This document shows positions 50,984-59,049 of a stretch of 64,000 nucleotides of DNA, in pieces. Position 1 is the first letter of the stretch, and each line of letters begins with the position of its first letter. A program made the translations under genes and the position numbers. A model generated the notes under the pieces. That model ran no database searches. It was not told the origin of the DNA and worked only from the letters and a program-made list of their open reading frames with translations. This DNA comes from SXVE01 sp036388895 (lineage in GTDB: Bacteria > Acidobacteriota > Blastocatellia > Pyrinomonadales > Pyrinomonadaceae), in the NCBI GenBank assembly GCA_036388895.1, contig DASVQY010000006.1, positions 1 to 64,000 of the forward strand, read 5' to 3'.

Positions 50984-52915
50984 ATGAAACGAGATGAATT
51001 AAGTGCCTACATCCGCGATACGAGTAGGTGGCCGATAGTTGATAGCAGCATTCTTAATGAGGATGTTCGAAGTAAGTATTTGAAACGGGAATCTGCTATC
51101 TCTGCTTATCTAGCCGGTGTCCAAATAAAGAGTTTGTGCGAGCAGTTTCAAATAACGAGAAGTGAAGTCTATCGCTTGGTTAAACGTTGTATATTGGAGC
51201 ATCCAGATGGAAAAATTTGGGGTTTTCGAGCATTGGTTCCGTTTTCGCGACAAACTGGGTATTGGCGGTTGAAGGAAGCTACTGGAAGAAGCCGGTCTGT
51301 CCATGGAGGAAAATCAGGTTGCTTAACCCAACTATTTCAACGACATAATGAAATCCAACAACTTGTTGACGACCTTTTTCTGAAAAAGATTAGAGCCGGC
51401 ATAATTCATGAAGCCCGAATTTCGGTTAAATCATTACATAAACGCTTTTTAGTTGCGTGTCGTGAAGCTGGAATTGGTGGTAATGAATACCCCTTTACTA
51501 CAAAGCATAGGGGGCGTGTAAGTCTGACCAAGTACCTCAAATCTCTTGCTCTTCGGGAACAAACCCGGTTTACAAGAGTCCGCCATGGCGAAAATGCAGC
51601 AACCCTTCTAAAATCTCATGGGATGGGCGAAACTTCGCTACAACGTCCATCCCGTCCATATCAACGAGTAGAATTTGACGGGCATAAGCTTGACCTGTTT
51701 TGTACGATTGATGTCCGCTCTCCATTCGGAGCAGTAATACAACGACCAATTGATAGATTATGGCTTCTCGTAATAATTGATTGTTATAGCCGTTGTATCC
51801 TCGGTTATCATTTGAGCTTTAATCGAGAGTATTCATCGGAGGATGTACTACTTTGTATTAAAAATGCATTAACAAGGTGGGAGCCAAAAAAATTGAGTAT
51901 TCCCAGTTTAATTTACCCTGATAATGCAGGACTTCCTTCTGGGTTGATGAAGGAAGCAGAAGGCGCATTATGGGACGAATTCGCTTGCGACAACGCAAAG
52001 GCAAATTTATCAAACCGAGTTCGTGAAAAACTTACTTCTATTGTAGGCTGTGCTGTAAATCCAGGGCCTGTTGGCACACCAGTAAGGCGCCCACTAGTCG
52101 AACGGTTTTTCAAAACTTTAGAACAAAATGGTTTTCATCGGCTTTCCTCGACAACAGGAAGTAATCATAAAGACTCACGCCGAAATCAACCGGAAAAGGC
52201 AGCGCTTCGCGACGGTATCACCCTAAGCCATATTGAACAACTTATTGATGTCCTGATTGCTGATTATAACGCCACAGAACATTCCGGGGTCGGGTATCAA
52301 GCTCCATTAGAAACAATGAAATATTTCTTTGATTCTGATGAGATTATGCCGCGAAGATTATTAAATCATCAGCAAACTAAGCTATCCCTTTTGGGGATTG
52401 AAGCAATAAGGGTAGTTAGAGGCAATTCAAGTAACGGGCGTAGACCATTTATAAATTATGAAGGGGAAAGATATTCAAATGACATTCTTGGACGCTCGTC
52501 TGATTTAATCGGAACAAAATTGATATTACGAATTGACCCTGACGATGGTCGGTACATGCTAGCCTTTCTACCAAATGGTCAAGAATTTGGAGTTTTAACA
52601 GCTCGCGGTGTTTGGGGGCATGTACCGCATACTCTTGAGCAACGTCGAGTGTGTATGGCATTGCGAAATGATGGAGTCATTAAATATACGAGCGGTCAAG
52701 ACCCCATACATGTTCTTAATGATTATTTAGAGCGTCAAGCTTTGAGTAGCAAGAAGGCACGACGTAATCTCGCAAATTTTCGTCAGAAAAGTAAACAAAA
52801 CAAACAAGAAATAGGGGAAGAATTAACAGAAAGAAATGGAAACATTTCTTCTTCAGAGGAAGAAATAGAGGCGAAAGAGTTCGAAATTCCACGACTCAGA
52901 GCTTTTAATCTTTAG
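50984..52915 (+). CDS. tnsB: TnsB-like DDE transposase
   Basis: A 643-residue Mu/Tn7-type transposase. The N-terminal part holds two HTH DNA-binding domains that read the end repeats. The RNase-H-fold core has the DDE triad: Asp232 in VEFDGHKLD, Asp313 in IYPDNAGL and Glu373 in LVERFFKTL. A beta-barrel and a C-terminal basic/acidic tail that should contact TnsC follow. It cuts the 3' ends and joins them to the target 5 bases apart, matching the AAAGA duplication. Intact. Confidence 0.95.
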   Translation: MKRDELSAYIRDTSRWPIVDSSILNEDVRSKYLKRESAISAYLAGVQIKSLCEQFQITRSEVYRLVKRCILEHPDGKIWGFRALVPFSRQTGYWRLKEATGRSRSVHGGKSGCLTQLFQRHNEIQQLVDDLFLKKIRAGIIHEARISVKSLHKRFLVACREAGIGGNEYPFTTKHRGRVSLTKYLKSLALREQTRFTRVRHGENAATLLKSHGMGETSLQRPSRPYQRVEFDGHKLDLFCTIDVRSPFGAVIQRPIDRLWLLVIIDCYSRCILGYHLSFNREYSSEDVLLCIKNALTRWEPKKLSIPSLIYPDNAGLPSGLMKEAEGALWDEFACDNAKANLSNRVREKLTSIVGCAVNPGPVGTPVRRPLVERFFKTLEQNGFHRLSSTTGSNHKDSRRNQPEKAALRDGITLSHIEQLIDVLIADYNATEHSGVGYQAPLETMKYFFDSDEIMPRRLLNHQQTKLSLLGIEAIRVVRGNSSNGRRPFINYEGERYSNDILGRSSDLIGTKLILRIDPDDGRYMLAFLPNGQEFGVLTARGVWGHVPHTLEQRRVCMALRNDGVIKYTSGQDPIHVLNDYLERQALSSKKARRNLANFRQKSKQNKQEIGEELTERNGNISSSEEEIEAKEFEIPRLRAFNL

Positions 52916-52927
52916 TGGATTTGCAGG

Positions 52928-53905
52928 ATGGTAACGGAAACAATTACAACAAAACCCTTGATTGGGGCAAATGTGCATCCAGTGGAGAGGGGAAGGTACA
53001 TTATTGGAACAAGAGAAATTCAAAGACTTTTAACGGATTTGTGTAAATGGATAGAAAATCGTGTTCCGGGAGCCATGATTTATGGTTTTCAACGTTTGGG
53101 TAAGACGCGAGCGATTCAATATGTGCGTCAGGAATTACCCGTAAAGTTCGGGGATAAATTGCCAATTCTAGTTTTACCGTGCCGTGAGTATACAAATCCC
53201 ACAGAGACAACGTTCTTTGGAGATATTTTAAGGGCTGCCGGTCATGCCTTTTCAGAAAAAGGTACAGGGACGGCGAAAAGAAATCGCTTGCGCGAGTTTT
53301 TATTTGAAATAGTACTTGAGAGTGGTCAAGACCGTATTGTCATGTTCTTGGATGAAGCTCAAAAACTACATGAACAACATTATAAGTGGCTTATAGATTT
53401 GCACAATGAACTGGATGATTTAGGAGTCAGCATGATTACAATTCTTGTAGGGCAACCAGAGTTGCAACATCAATACACAGTTTTTGAACGAACTGGTAAG
53501 GCTCAGATAATAGGTAGATTTATGGTACGACAGTTTGAGTTTGTGGGGATTCGTTCAGCTTCAGATATAGCAGTTTGCCTAGCTGGTTTTGACGATATGA
53601 CTGAATTCCCATTAGGTAGTGGGTATTCGTACACCCGATTTTTTTTCCCACGGGCGTATGCCGAAGGATGGAGACTTCAAAAGTCAGCGAAAGACCTTTG
53701 GGAAGCGTTTCGACTTGTTAATCAGGAATGTTTGTTGCCAAAAAGGAAGGATATTTCCATGCAAGAATTCTGCAAAACAGTTGAGAATGTTTTACAAAAT
53801 AATCGGTCAAAGGACGATTTATTTCCTAATCTATCAATAAATGTTTGGAAGCAGGCAATTATTGAAACTGGTTATGCAACCGTTGGAAGTCAATATAAAG
53901 ACTGA
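52928..53905 (+). CDS. tnsC: TnsC-like AAA+ regulator
   Basis: A 325-residue ATPase with Walker A GFQRLGKT (53-60) and Walker B VMFLDEAQ (138-145). TnsC filaments bridge the target-site protein (TniQ/TnsD) and the TnsAB transposase and provide target immunity. It starts 12 bases after tnsB and shares an operon with it. The length is nearer to the short TnsC/TniB group than to E. coli Tn7 TnsC. Confidence 0.92.
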   Translation: MVTETITTKPLIGANVHPVERGRYIIGTREIQRLLTDLCKWIENRVPGAMIYGFQRLGKTRAIQYVRQELPVKFGDKLPILVLPCREYTNPTETTFFGDILRAAGHAFSEKGTGTAKRNRLREFLFEIVLESGQDRIVMFLDEAQKLHEQHYKWLIDLHNELDDLGVSMITILVGQPELQHQYTVFERTGKAQIIGRFMVRQFEFVGIRSASDIAVCLAGFDDMTEFPLGSGYSYTRFFFPRAYAEGWRLQKSAKDLWEAFRLVNQECLLPKRKDISMQEFCKTVENVLQNNRSKDDLFPNLSINVWKQAIIETGYATVGSQYKD

Positions 53906-53915
53906 CGAGATTATC

Positions 53916-55334
53916 ATGAATAAAACTAATTTATTATCAAGCGAAATTAGTACTAACCAATTCTGCTGGCGACCTTCATGGGTATATCCATACAAGTCTT
54001 TATGGTCGCTTTTGCAAAAATTTGCTTACTTGAATTATACGAATGTTGGAAATCTAAAAAAAACATTCAAGTTAGATTCTGACTCAAAAGGAACAAATTG
54101 GAAATGGCAGGGAAGGGATGACCTCAGATTTATCCATGGTCTTAATCCAGATGTACTTTCAAGAATTCTCGGAATTGATAAAACACAATTAAAGGAAACT
54201 GTAATCAATGGATACCTTCGTGATGAAGAAGTCGATATGTTCAGTTGTAGCTCGCTTAGATTCTGTCCGTCTTGTATAAAAGATGGATACCACAGTCCTA
54301 TATATCAACTACTATTTGTTGAAAGATGTCCGCTTCACAGAAAAGTATTGATTGATATGTGCGAATTTTGCAAAAAAACAATACCGTACCGGCTAATTGA
54401 TTTAGTCTTCAAGAAACCCATGTGTTGTCCTTTTTGTTCCACGATTTTAACACCGAGAATACTACAATTTAGAGCAAGGAGTGTCGCGTCTGATAATCGC
54501 TGGGAACGTCTGGATTTATATATCGAATGGTTAAGGAAACGCAGAAATCTAAATACTACTATTTTTTACGGAGCATCTTTTAGAGGAAATAATAATACTT
54601 CGCAGAAAATTAAGATATTTATTAAAAATTTTGAACATTATTGGAGTGATTTAATAAATCCAGAACCTACTTGTTTAATTAAAAAAAGAAAAATCAAACA
54701 AATTTCAATACAGTTAAGAAATATTCATTCGGACGGAAATTTTCAAACTACAACCAATTCAATAAAGGAAAATACGGATGAAGACTTATATGCAATTTAT
54801 AAGTCTATAGCTAGATATATTCTTAAGAAAAAACTCCGTAGTCATCGTAATTGCGTAGTAAATGTAGGTCGAGGAGAATTGTGGTTTGAGCATGCGCTCA
54901 CATGCAGCGGAAAGATTTGCCCTTATGCTAATGCGTTCATCTTATGGCGAATGTTTATCGAATCACTAAATCATCCTTCAAAGTTATTTTGTAAATTCAA
55001 ACGCAAAAGTTATAAACAGCAATGGGTCTTTTGGCAACCTCCATTAGGATTAAATTCAAGCTCACTTATTCGTCGCGTCTTTGCCGTAGAGTGCTATTGG
55101 ATATTTTTAGAGTGTATAAACTTAGCAAAAAAATTTTTGACTGACAATTGCTACAGCTTCAATATAGTTTGGGTTACCGGAGAAACCGTTCCTGTTTGTA
55201 TTATTGATTACAGATTGGAAAAAAACTTTATTCGGGTCAACTATTGGATTGAAAACGCAGATGACAACAGAAAGCGAAAAAATAAAATTGTAAAGTGTGA
55301 AAATATAATTAGTAAGGGAAGTCCGGACTTTTAG
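53916..55334 (+). CDS. tnsD: TniQ/TnsD-like target-selection protein
   Basis: Numbered from ATG 53916 (472 residues, 10 bases after tnsC). The N-terminal TniQ domain (WRPSWVYPYKSLWSLLQKFAYLN) is followed by zinc-binding pairs C117/C120, C138/H141, C149/C152 and C171/C174. A long basic DNA-binding C-terminus follows. Length fits TnsD, which recognises a fixed attachment site, rather than the short TniQ of CRISPR-guided elements. The open frame extends to an ATG at 53841 inside tnsC, which is less likely. The final codons (GSPDF-stop) are themselves part of the first right-end TnsB repeat. Confidence 0.9.
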   Translation: MNKTNLLSSEISTNQFCWRPSWVYPYKSLWSLLQKFAYLNYTNVGNLKKTFKLDSDSKGTNWKWQGRDDLRFIHGLNPDVLSRILGIDKTQLKETVINGYLRDEEVDMFSCSSLRFCPSCIKDGYHSPIYQLLFVERCPLHRKVLIDMCEFCKKTIPYRLIDLVFKKPMCCPFCSTILTPRILQFRARSVASDNRWERLDLYIEWLRKRRNLNTTIFYGASFRGNNNTSQKIKIFIKNFEHYWSDLINPEPTCLIKKRKIKQISIQLRNIHSDGNFQTTTNSIKENTDEDLYAIYKSIARYILKKKLRSHRNCVVNVGRGELWFEHALTCSGKICPYANAFILWRMFIESLNHPSKLFCKFKRKSYKQQWVFWQPPLGLNSSSLIRRVFAVECYWIFLECINLAKKFLTDNCYSFNIVWVTGETVPVCIIDYRLEKNFIRVNYWIENADDNRKRKNKIVKCENIISKGSPDF

Positions 55335-55368
55335 TTACATTTAGTCCGGACTTTTAGTTTCATAAACA
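55320..55368 (-). repeat. right transposon end with tandem TnsB-type repeats
   Basis: Two copies of AGTCCGGACTTTTAGTTnCAT (55320-55340 and 55343-55363) match at 20 of 21 positions, 23 bases apart. The outer copy leads into the terminal ACA at 55366-55368. Read inward on the reverse strand they give GAAACTAAAAGTC, matching the left end. The inner copy overlaps the tnsD stop codon. Confidence 0.88.
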
Positions 55369-55373
55369 AAAGA
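55369..55373 (+). repeat. target site duplication, right copy
   Basis: AAAGA directly after the terminal ACA, identical to 43950-43954. The 101 bases from here to the parB stop are AT-rich and contain no recognisable gene. Confidence 0.9.
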
Positions 55374-55474
55374 GTAGTTAGAGAATAGAACAAAAATATA
55401 TATGTTGAGTCCGATAATAAAGATTATGTAATAATTATGAATAATTTATCGACTAAAATTAAAATGTTTTGTTT

Positions 55475-56374
55475 TTATTCGATGCCTTCATTTTTTACTT
55501 TCTCGAACGCTTCTTTCAAAGCCTTTAGAACGTTATTTTTATCGAGAACATTCGCCTCGCCGAATTCGAGTTGCAGTTTGAAATCACCGTTATTTGAAAT
55601 GTACTTAAAAACATTACTGGAATTATTTGAATGTTTCATTTCAGCCGCGGAATTTTTTAAGGGTTTGTTGGATTTTGCTTTTTGCGCATTGTTGCCGGCT
55701 AAGTTTTGCGGTCGGGCGGTTTGTCGAATTTTATCTCGATTTAAATTCTGAACGACAATTTTACCGACGAATTCATTCATCGCCGCCTCGTCAAACTGGC
55801 GCGCGATTTCGAGCAGAACGGATTTTGCGGTTAGATTGGATTGACGGCATTTTTCGCGGATTTGCTCAGGAAGTCCGGCGATAGACATTAATTCGGTTAC
55901 GGTCGTGCGGCTTCTGCCGATTTTTTTCGCGATTTCTTCGTGCGTATAACCGAATTTTTCATTTAAAGCAGCTAAACCATCCGCTTCTTCCCATATAGTT
56001 AAATCTTTACGCTGCAGGTTTTCAATCAAAGCGATTTCGGCGATAGACTTTTCATCGAGATCGAGTTCGATGCAAGGCACTTCGCGCAATCCCGCGAGAT
56101 TCGCCGCGCGCCAGCGTCGTTCGCCGGCTATAATCATCCAGCTTCCGTTTTGTCTGTTCGGTTTTACTAAAATCGGCTCTAACACGCCGTTTTGTTTGAT
56201 GGAATCCGCCAATTCCGTCAAATCGCCGATTTCGACACGCGGCTGTTCCGGGTTCGGCTCGATTTGATTGATCGGAATGATTTTACCGACCGTACGATTC
56301 GGACGCGAAAGTTCTTCGACGTAATGCGCGTCGTGCCGCATTTTGATATCTACGGGTAAGCCACGTTTAGACAC
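55475..56374 (-). CDS. parB: chromosome partitioning protein ParB (Spo0J)
   Basis: A 299-residue ParB: N-terminal box IIPINQIEPNPEQPR, CTP-binding GERRWRAANLAG, HTH YTHEEIAKKIGRSRTTVTELMSIAGLP and a C-terminal dimerisation region after a Lys/Asn-rich linker. It loads at parS sites and slides as a CTP-dependent clamp. GTG 56374 overlaps the parA stop by 8 bases. The transposon lies just downstream of its 3' end. No parS-like sequence was sought systematically. Confidence 0.94.
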   Translation of the reverse strand: MSKRGLPVDIKMRHDAHYVEELSRPNRTVGKIIPINQIEPNPEQPRVEIGDLTELADSIKQNGVLEPILVKPNRQNGSWMIIAGERRWRAANLAGLREVPCIELDLDEKSIAEIALIENLQRKDLTIWEEADGLAALNEKFGYTHEEIAKKIGRSRTTVTELMSIAGLPEQIREKCRQSNLTAKSVLLEIARQFDEAAMNEFVGKIVVQNLNRDKIRQTARPQNLAGNNAQKAKSNKPLKNSAAEMKHSNNSSNVFKYISNNGDFKLQLEFGEANVLDKNNVLKALKEAFEKVKNEGIE

Positions 56375-57122
56375 GTTTTAAAACCTCTCTGGATAATTTT
56401 TTGTATTCAAGCGCGCCGGACGAATTCGGCGCATACGAAAAGATCGCTTCTTTGTGAGCGGGCGATTCTTCGAGCCTGACGCTGCGCGTAATAATCGTTT
56501 TGAAAGCCTTTTCGCCGAATACTTTTCTGATATGCGCTTCGACATCTTTAGAAAGCGACGTGCGTTTGTCGAACAAAGTGACTAGAACGCCGAGCAAATC
56601 CAGTTCCGGGTTCGGACGAGCGCGCACTTTCTCAATTGTTTCGAGCAAGTCGTCGGTTCCCTCCAAAGCGAAATATGACGATTGGATCGGAATAAGGACG
56701 TGAGTTGCCGCCACAAGCGCGTTAACTGTAATCAAACCCAACGTCGGCGGCGTGTCTATAATTATCAAATCATACTGCGAGCGAATTTGCTCGATTCGAT
56801 CGCGCAGACGAAAAATCGCGTCGAAATCACCTACTAATTTTGCTTCGAGTTTAGCGAGATTTATCCGCGCGGGAACCAAATTCAATTTTTTTATACTCGT
56901 CGGGTAAATAAATTCTTCCCAAGGTTTTTGAACTTCGGTAAACAACTCGAATGCTCCGCCGTTTATTTTTTGCGAATCTATAAACGAAAGAGAGCTGTTT
57001 CCCTGCGGATCCAAATCTATTAACAGAACTTTTTTGCCTTGTAAGGCGCAGGCGGCAGACAGATTTATGGCAGTGGTCGTCTTACCCACTCCGCCTTTTT
57101 GATTGGCAATAACGATAATCAT
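56367..57122 (-). CDS. parA: chromosome partitioning ATPase ParA (Soj)
   Basis: A 251-residue deviant-Walker ATPase: KGGVGKTTTAINLSAACAL, LLIDLDPQGNSS and IIIDTPPTLG. ParA forms ATP-dependent gradients on the nucleoid that move ParB-parS complexes. Typical chromosomal soj length. Operon with parB. Confidence 0.95.
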   Translation of the reverse strand: MIIVIANQKGGVGKTTTAINLSAACALQGKKVLLIDLDPQGNSSLSFIDSQKINGGAFELFTEVQKPWEEFIYPTSIKKLNLVPARINLAKLEAKLVGDFDAIFRLRDRIEQIRSQYDLIIIDTPPTLGLITVNALVAATHVLIPIQSSYFALEGTDDLLETIEKVRARPNPELDLLGVLVTLFDKRTSLSKDVEAHIRKVFGEKAFKTIITRSVRLEESPAHKEAIFSYAPNSSGALEYKKLSREVLKRV

Positions 57123-57185
57123 TATTAGTAATCTTTAATTAATAATCTTTAAAACTGCAAATTTAATTAAAATACAACTTTTGTT

Positions 57186-57659
57186 TTACCCGATAAAATC
57201 GGGCCAGTCTTCTGTCGGCTGAGCATTTTGATCCAGATCGGCAGATTGACCTGTCTGCTGGGAAACGGTGGACAAGTCCAGAACTTCCTGTTTCACAAAT
57301 ATCGGGCAGTCGAGACGTAAAGCAAGAGCTATCGCGTCTGAAGGTCGAGCGTCGAGCGAGAGAGATTTTCCCTTATCGTCGTTCAATTCAATCAAAGCGT
57401 AAAAAGTGTTCTCCAACAAGTCCGTTATCACAACTCGTGACGCGTGAAAACCGCATTCGAGGATAATGTTTCTTAAAAGATCGTGAGTCATCGGGCGTTG
57501 CGGCGCGACTTTCTCTATTTCCAGAGCTATCGCGTTTGCTTCGAACGCTCCGACCCAGATCGGAAGAATTACTTCCGAATCAACTCCTTTGAGCACGACT
57601 ATCGGAGTATTCGTGTTCGGATCCATAATCAATGCGCCGATTTTAACTTCTACTAACAT
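57186..57659 (-). CDS. bifunctional nuclease (BFN, DUF151) domain protein
   Basis: A 157-residue protein with the BFN/DUF151 domain (about 1-125): VVLKGVDSEVILPIWVGAFEANAIALEIE, RPMTHDLLRNII and SLDARPSDAIALALRLDCPIFV. Proteins with this domain show nuclease activity in plants and mycobacteria; the bacterial role is uncertain. The C-terminal tail (about 130-157) is Gln/Asp-rich and ends in WPDFIG. ATG 57659 is used; a TTG at 57668 would overlap the miaB stop. Confidence 0.85.
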   Translation of the reverse strand: MLVEVKIGALIMDPNTNTPIVVLKGVDSEVILPIWVGAFEANAIALEIEKVAPQRPMTHDLLRNIILECGFHASRVVITDLLENTFYALIELNDDKGKSLSLDARPSDAIALALRLDCPIFVKQEVLDLSTVSQQTGQSADLDQNAQPTEDWPDFIG

Positions 57660-57661
57660 AT

Positions 57662-59023
57662 TTAACAAATAACACCGTATAATGTGTTCGTTTTCGACTC
57701 CGTTATTTTGACATTCACGATCTCGCCCGAGACATCTCTCGGACTCGTAAAATTAACAACTTTATGACAACTCGTGTGCCCGGAAAAATCATTCGCAGAT
57801 TTGCTCGATTTTTTTTCGGTCAGAACTTCAACTGTTTGTCCGAAAAACGTCTGCAAAGATTTAGTTTGATTTCGTTTCTGAACATTTTCAAGTTCGAGAA
57901 AGCGTTTCGTTTTTTCATCAGCAGATATTTCGTCGAGCATTTCAGCGGCGGGTGTGCCGGCGCGCGGCGAATATTTAAATATATACGCGCTGTCATATTC
58001 GCAATATTCGACGAGCTTGACGGTATCGGCAAAATCCTGTTCGGTTTCGTTCGGGAATCCGACGATGATGTCGGTCGTCAAAGAAATCTTTCTTCGAGAG
58101 CTTTTTATCTTGTCTACCTTTTGCAGATAACTTTCAATCGTATGCCCGCGCCGCATCGCTTTTAAGATACGGTTGCTGCCGGACTGCACCGGCAGATGAA
58201 CCCAATTACACAAATTTTCGTTTTCGTTTATGGCGTCGATGATGTCCGGGTGAAAATCTCTCGGAAAAGAAGTATTAAATTTTATTCTGGGAATTCCGGT
58301 GGCGGCGACCGCACGCAGAAGTCTGGAAAACGGCGTCGCTCCGGAAAATTTTTCCAAGCCTTCGGACGAACCGGGGCGATAACTGTTGACGTTCTGTCCG
58401 ATCAGGTGAACTTCCCTTACTCCTTCGCTTTGCAGGCGATTTACGTGTTCTACGATTATGTTTGCCGGCACGCTCTTCTCCCTGCCTCTGGAAAACGGAA
58501 CGATACAATATGTACAGAATTTATTGCAACCTTCAATGATCGGAACAAACGCGACGAACGGTGAATGCCTCTGTTCTTTGATAGTGTTCCAGTCGTAGTC
58601 TTCTTCGCGAACGGCGAGATCGTAAACCTGCTTTTGTCCGTTTAAAACGCGGTCAATCACGTCGGTCACGCGACCGACCGCCTGCGTTCCGAGAACGAAA
58701 TCAACGCCCGGAGTTTTTTGGAAAAGCGTCTCGCCTTCGAGCTGAGCGACGCATCCGAGGACGCCGATAAACGGTTTTTTTTCGCTCGAGTTGCGAAGCT
58801 GCCCGACTCTCGTATAAAGTTTGTGTTCGGCTTTTTCTCTGACCGAGCAGGTGTTCAAAAGTACTATGTCAGCCGATTCTTCGTTCGTTACAATTTCATA
58901 TTCGTTCGAAGCGAGCTGCGAGGCGATTCGCTCTGTGTCGGAAACGTTCATCTGACAGCCGAAAGTTTCCATATAAACTTTTTTCATATTTTTCGTGTTT
59001 TTCATATCTTTCGTATTTCGCAT
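57662..59023 (-). CDS. miaB: tRNA-2-methylthio-N6-dimethylallyladenosine synthase MiaB
   Basis: A radical-SAM methylthiotransferase: N-terminal UPF0004 domain (METFGCQMNVSDTERI, two more Cys at LLNTCSVRE and VLGCVAQ), the radical-SAM cluster CNKFCTYC (EGCNKFCTYCIVPFSRGRE) and a C-terminal TRAM domain. It adds the 2-methylthio group to i6A37 of tRNA. The N-terminus is ambiguous: ATG 59023 adds a low-complexity start MRNTKDMKNTKN, while ATG 58987 begins at the family start MKKVYMETFG. Confidence 0.93.
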   Translation of the reverse strand: MRNTKDMKNTKNMKKVYMETFGCQMNVSDTERIASQLASNEYEIVTNEESADIVLLNTCSVREKAEHKLYTRVGQLRNSSEKKPFIGVLGCVAQLEGETLFQKTPGVDFVLGTQAVGRVTDVIDRVLNGQKQVYDLAVREEDYDWNTIKEQRHSPFVAFVPIIEGCNKFCTYCIVPFSRGREKSVPANIIVEHVNRLQSEGVREVHLIGQNVNSYRPGSSEGLEKFSGATPFSRLLRAVAATGIPRIKFNTSFPRDFHPDIIDAINENENLCNWVHLPVQSGSNRILKAMRRGHTIESYLQKVDKIKSSRRKISLTTDIIVGFPNETEQDFADTVKLVEYCEYDSAYIFKYSPRAGTPAAEMLDEISADEKTKRFLELENVQKRNQTKSLQTFFGQTVEVLTEKKSSKSANDFSGHTSCHKVVNFTSPRDVSGEIVNVKITESKTNTLYGVIC

Positions 59024-59049
59024 ACGAATTACTGCCGCTTAAAAAAATT

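Larger units (their letters stand above)
43955..55368 (+). mobile_element. Tn7-like transposon carrying a type II CBASS operon
   Basis: The element is 11,414 bp. It opens with TGT and closes with ACA. Read inward, the first 20 bases of both ends match at TGT(N)4GAAACTAAAA and then T-C two bases on, and a 5-bp duplication AAAGA flanks it. Genes: unknown ORF, cap3, cap2 (frameshifted), CD-NTase, capV and XRE regulator on the reverse strand; TPR gene, tnsA, tnsB, tnsC and tniQ/tnsD on the forward strand. All transposition genes are intact and the duplication is perfect, so the insertion looks recent or still mobile. No tnsE, integron, cas gene or CRISPR array is present, so targeting presumably relies on the TniQ/TnsD protein. 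The cargo is more AT-rich than the flanking chromosome. Confidence 0.95.

Noticed and set aside
43955..55368. CRISPR-associated transposon (CAST)
   Set aside because: No cas genes or repeat-spacer array occur in the element, and the TniQ protein is of TnsD length with a large DNA-binding C-terminus.
55374..55474. Small RNA or second insertion remnant between the transposon and parB
   Set aside because: Only AT-rich sequence without stable hairpins or similarity to the transposon ends was seen.
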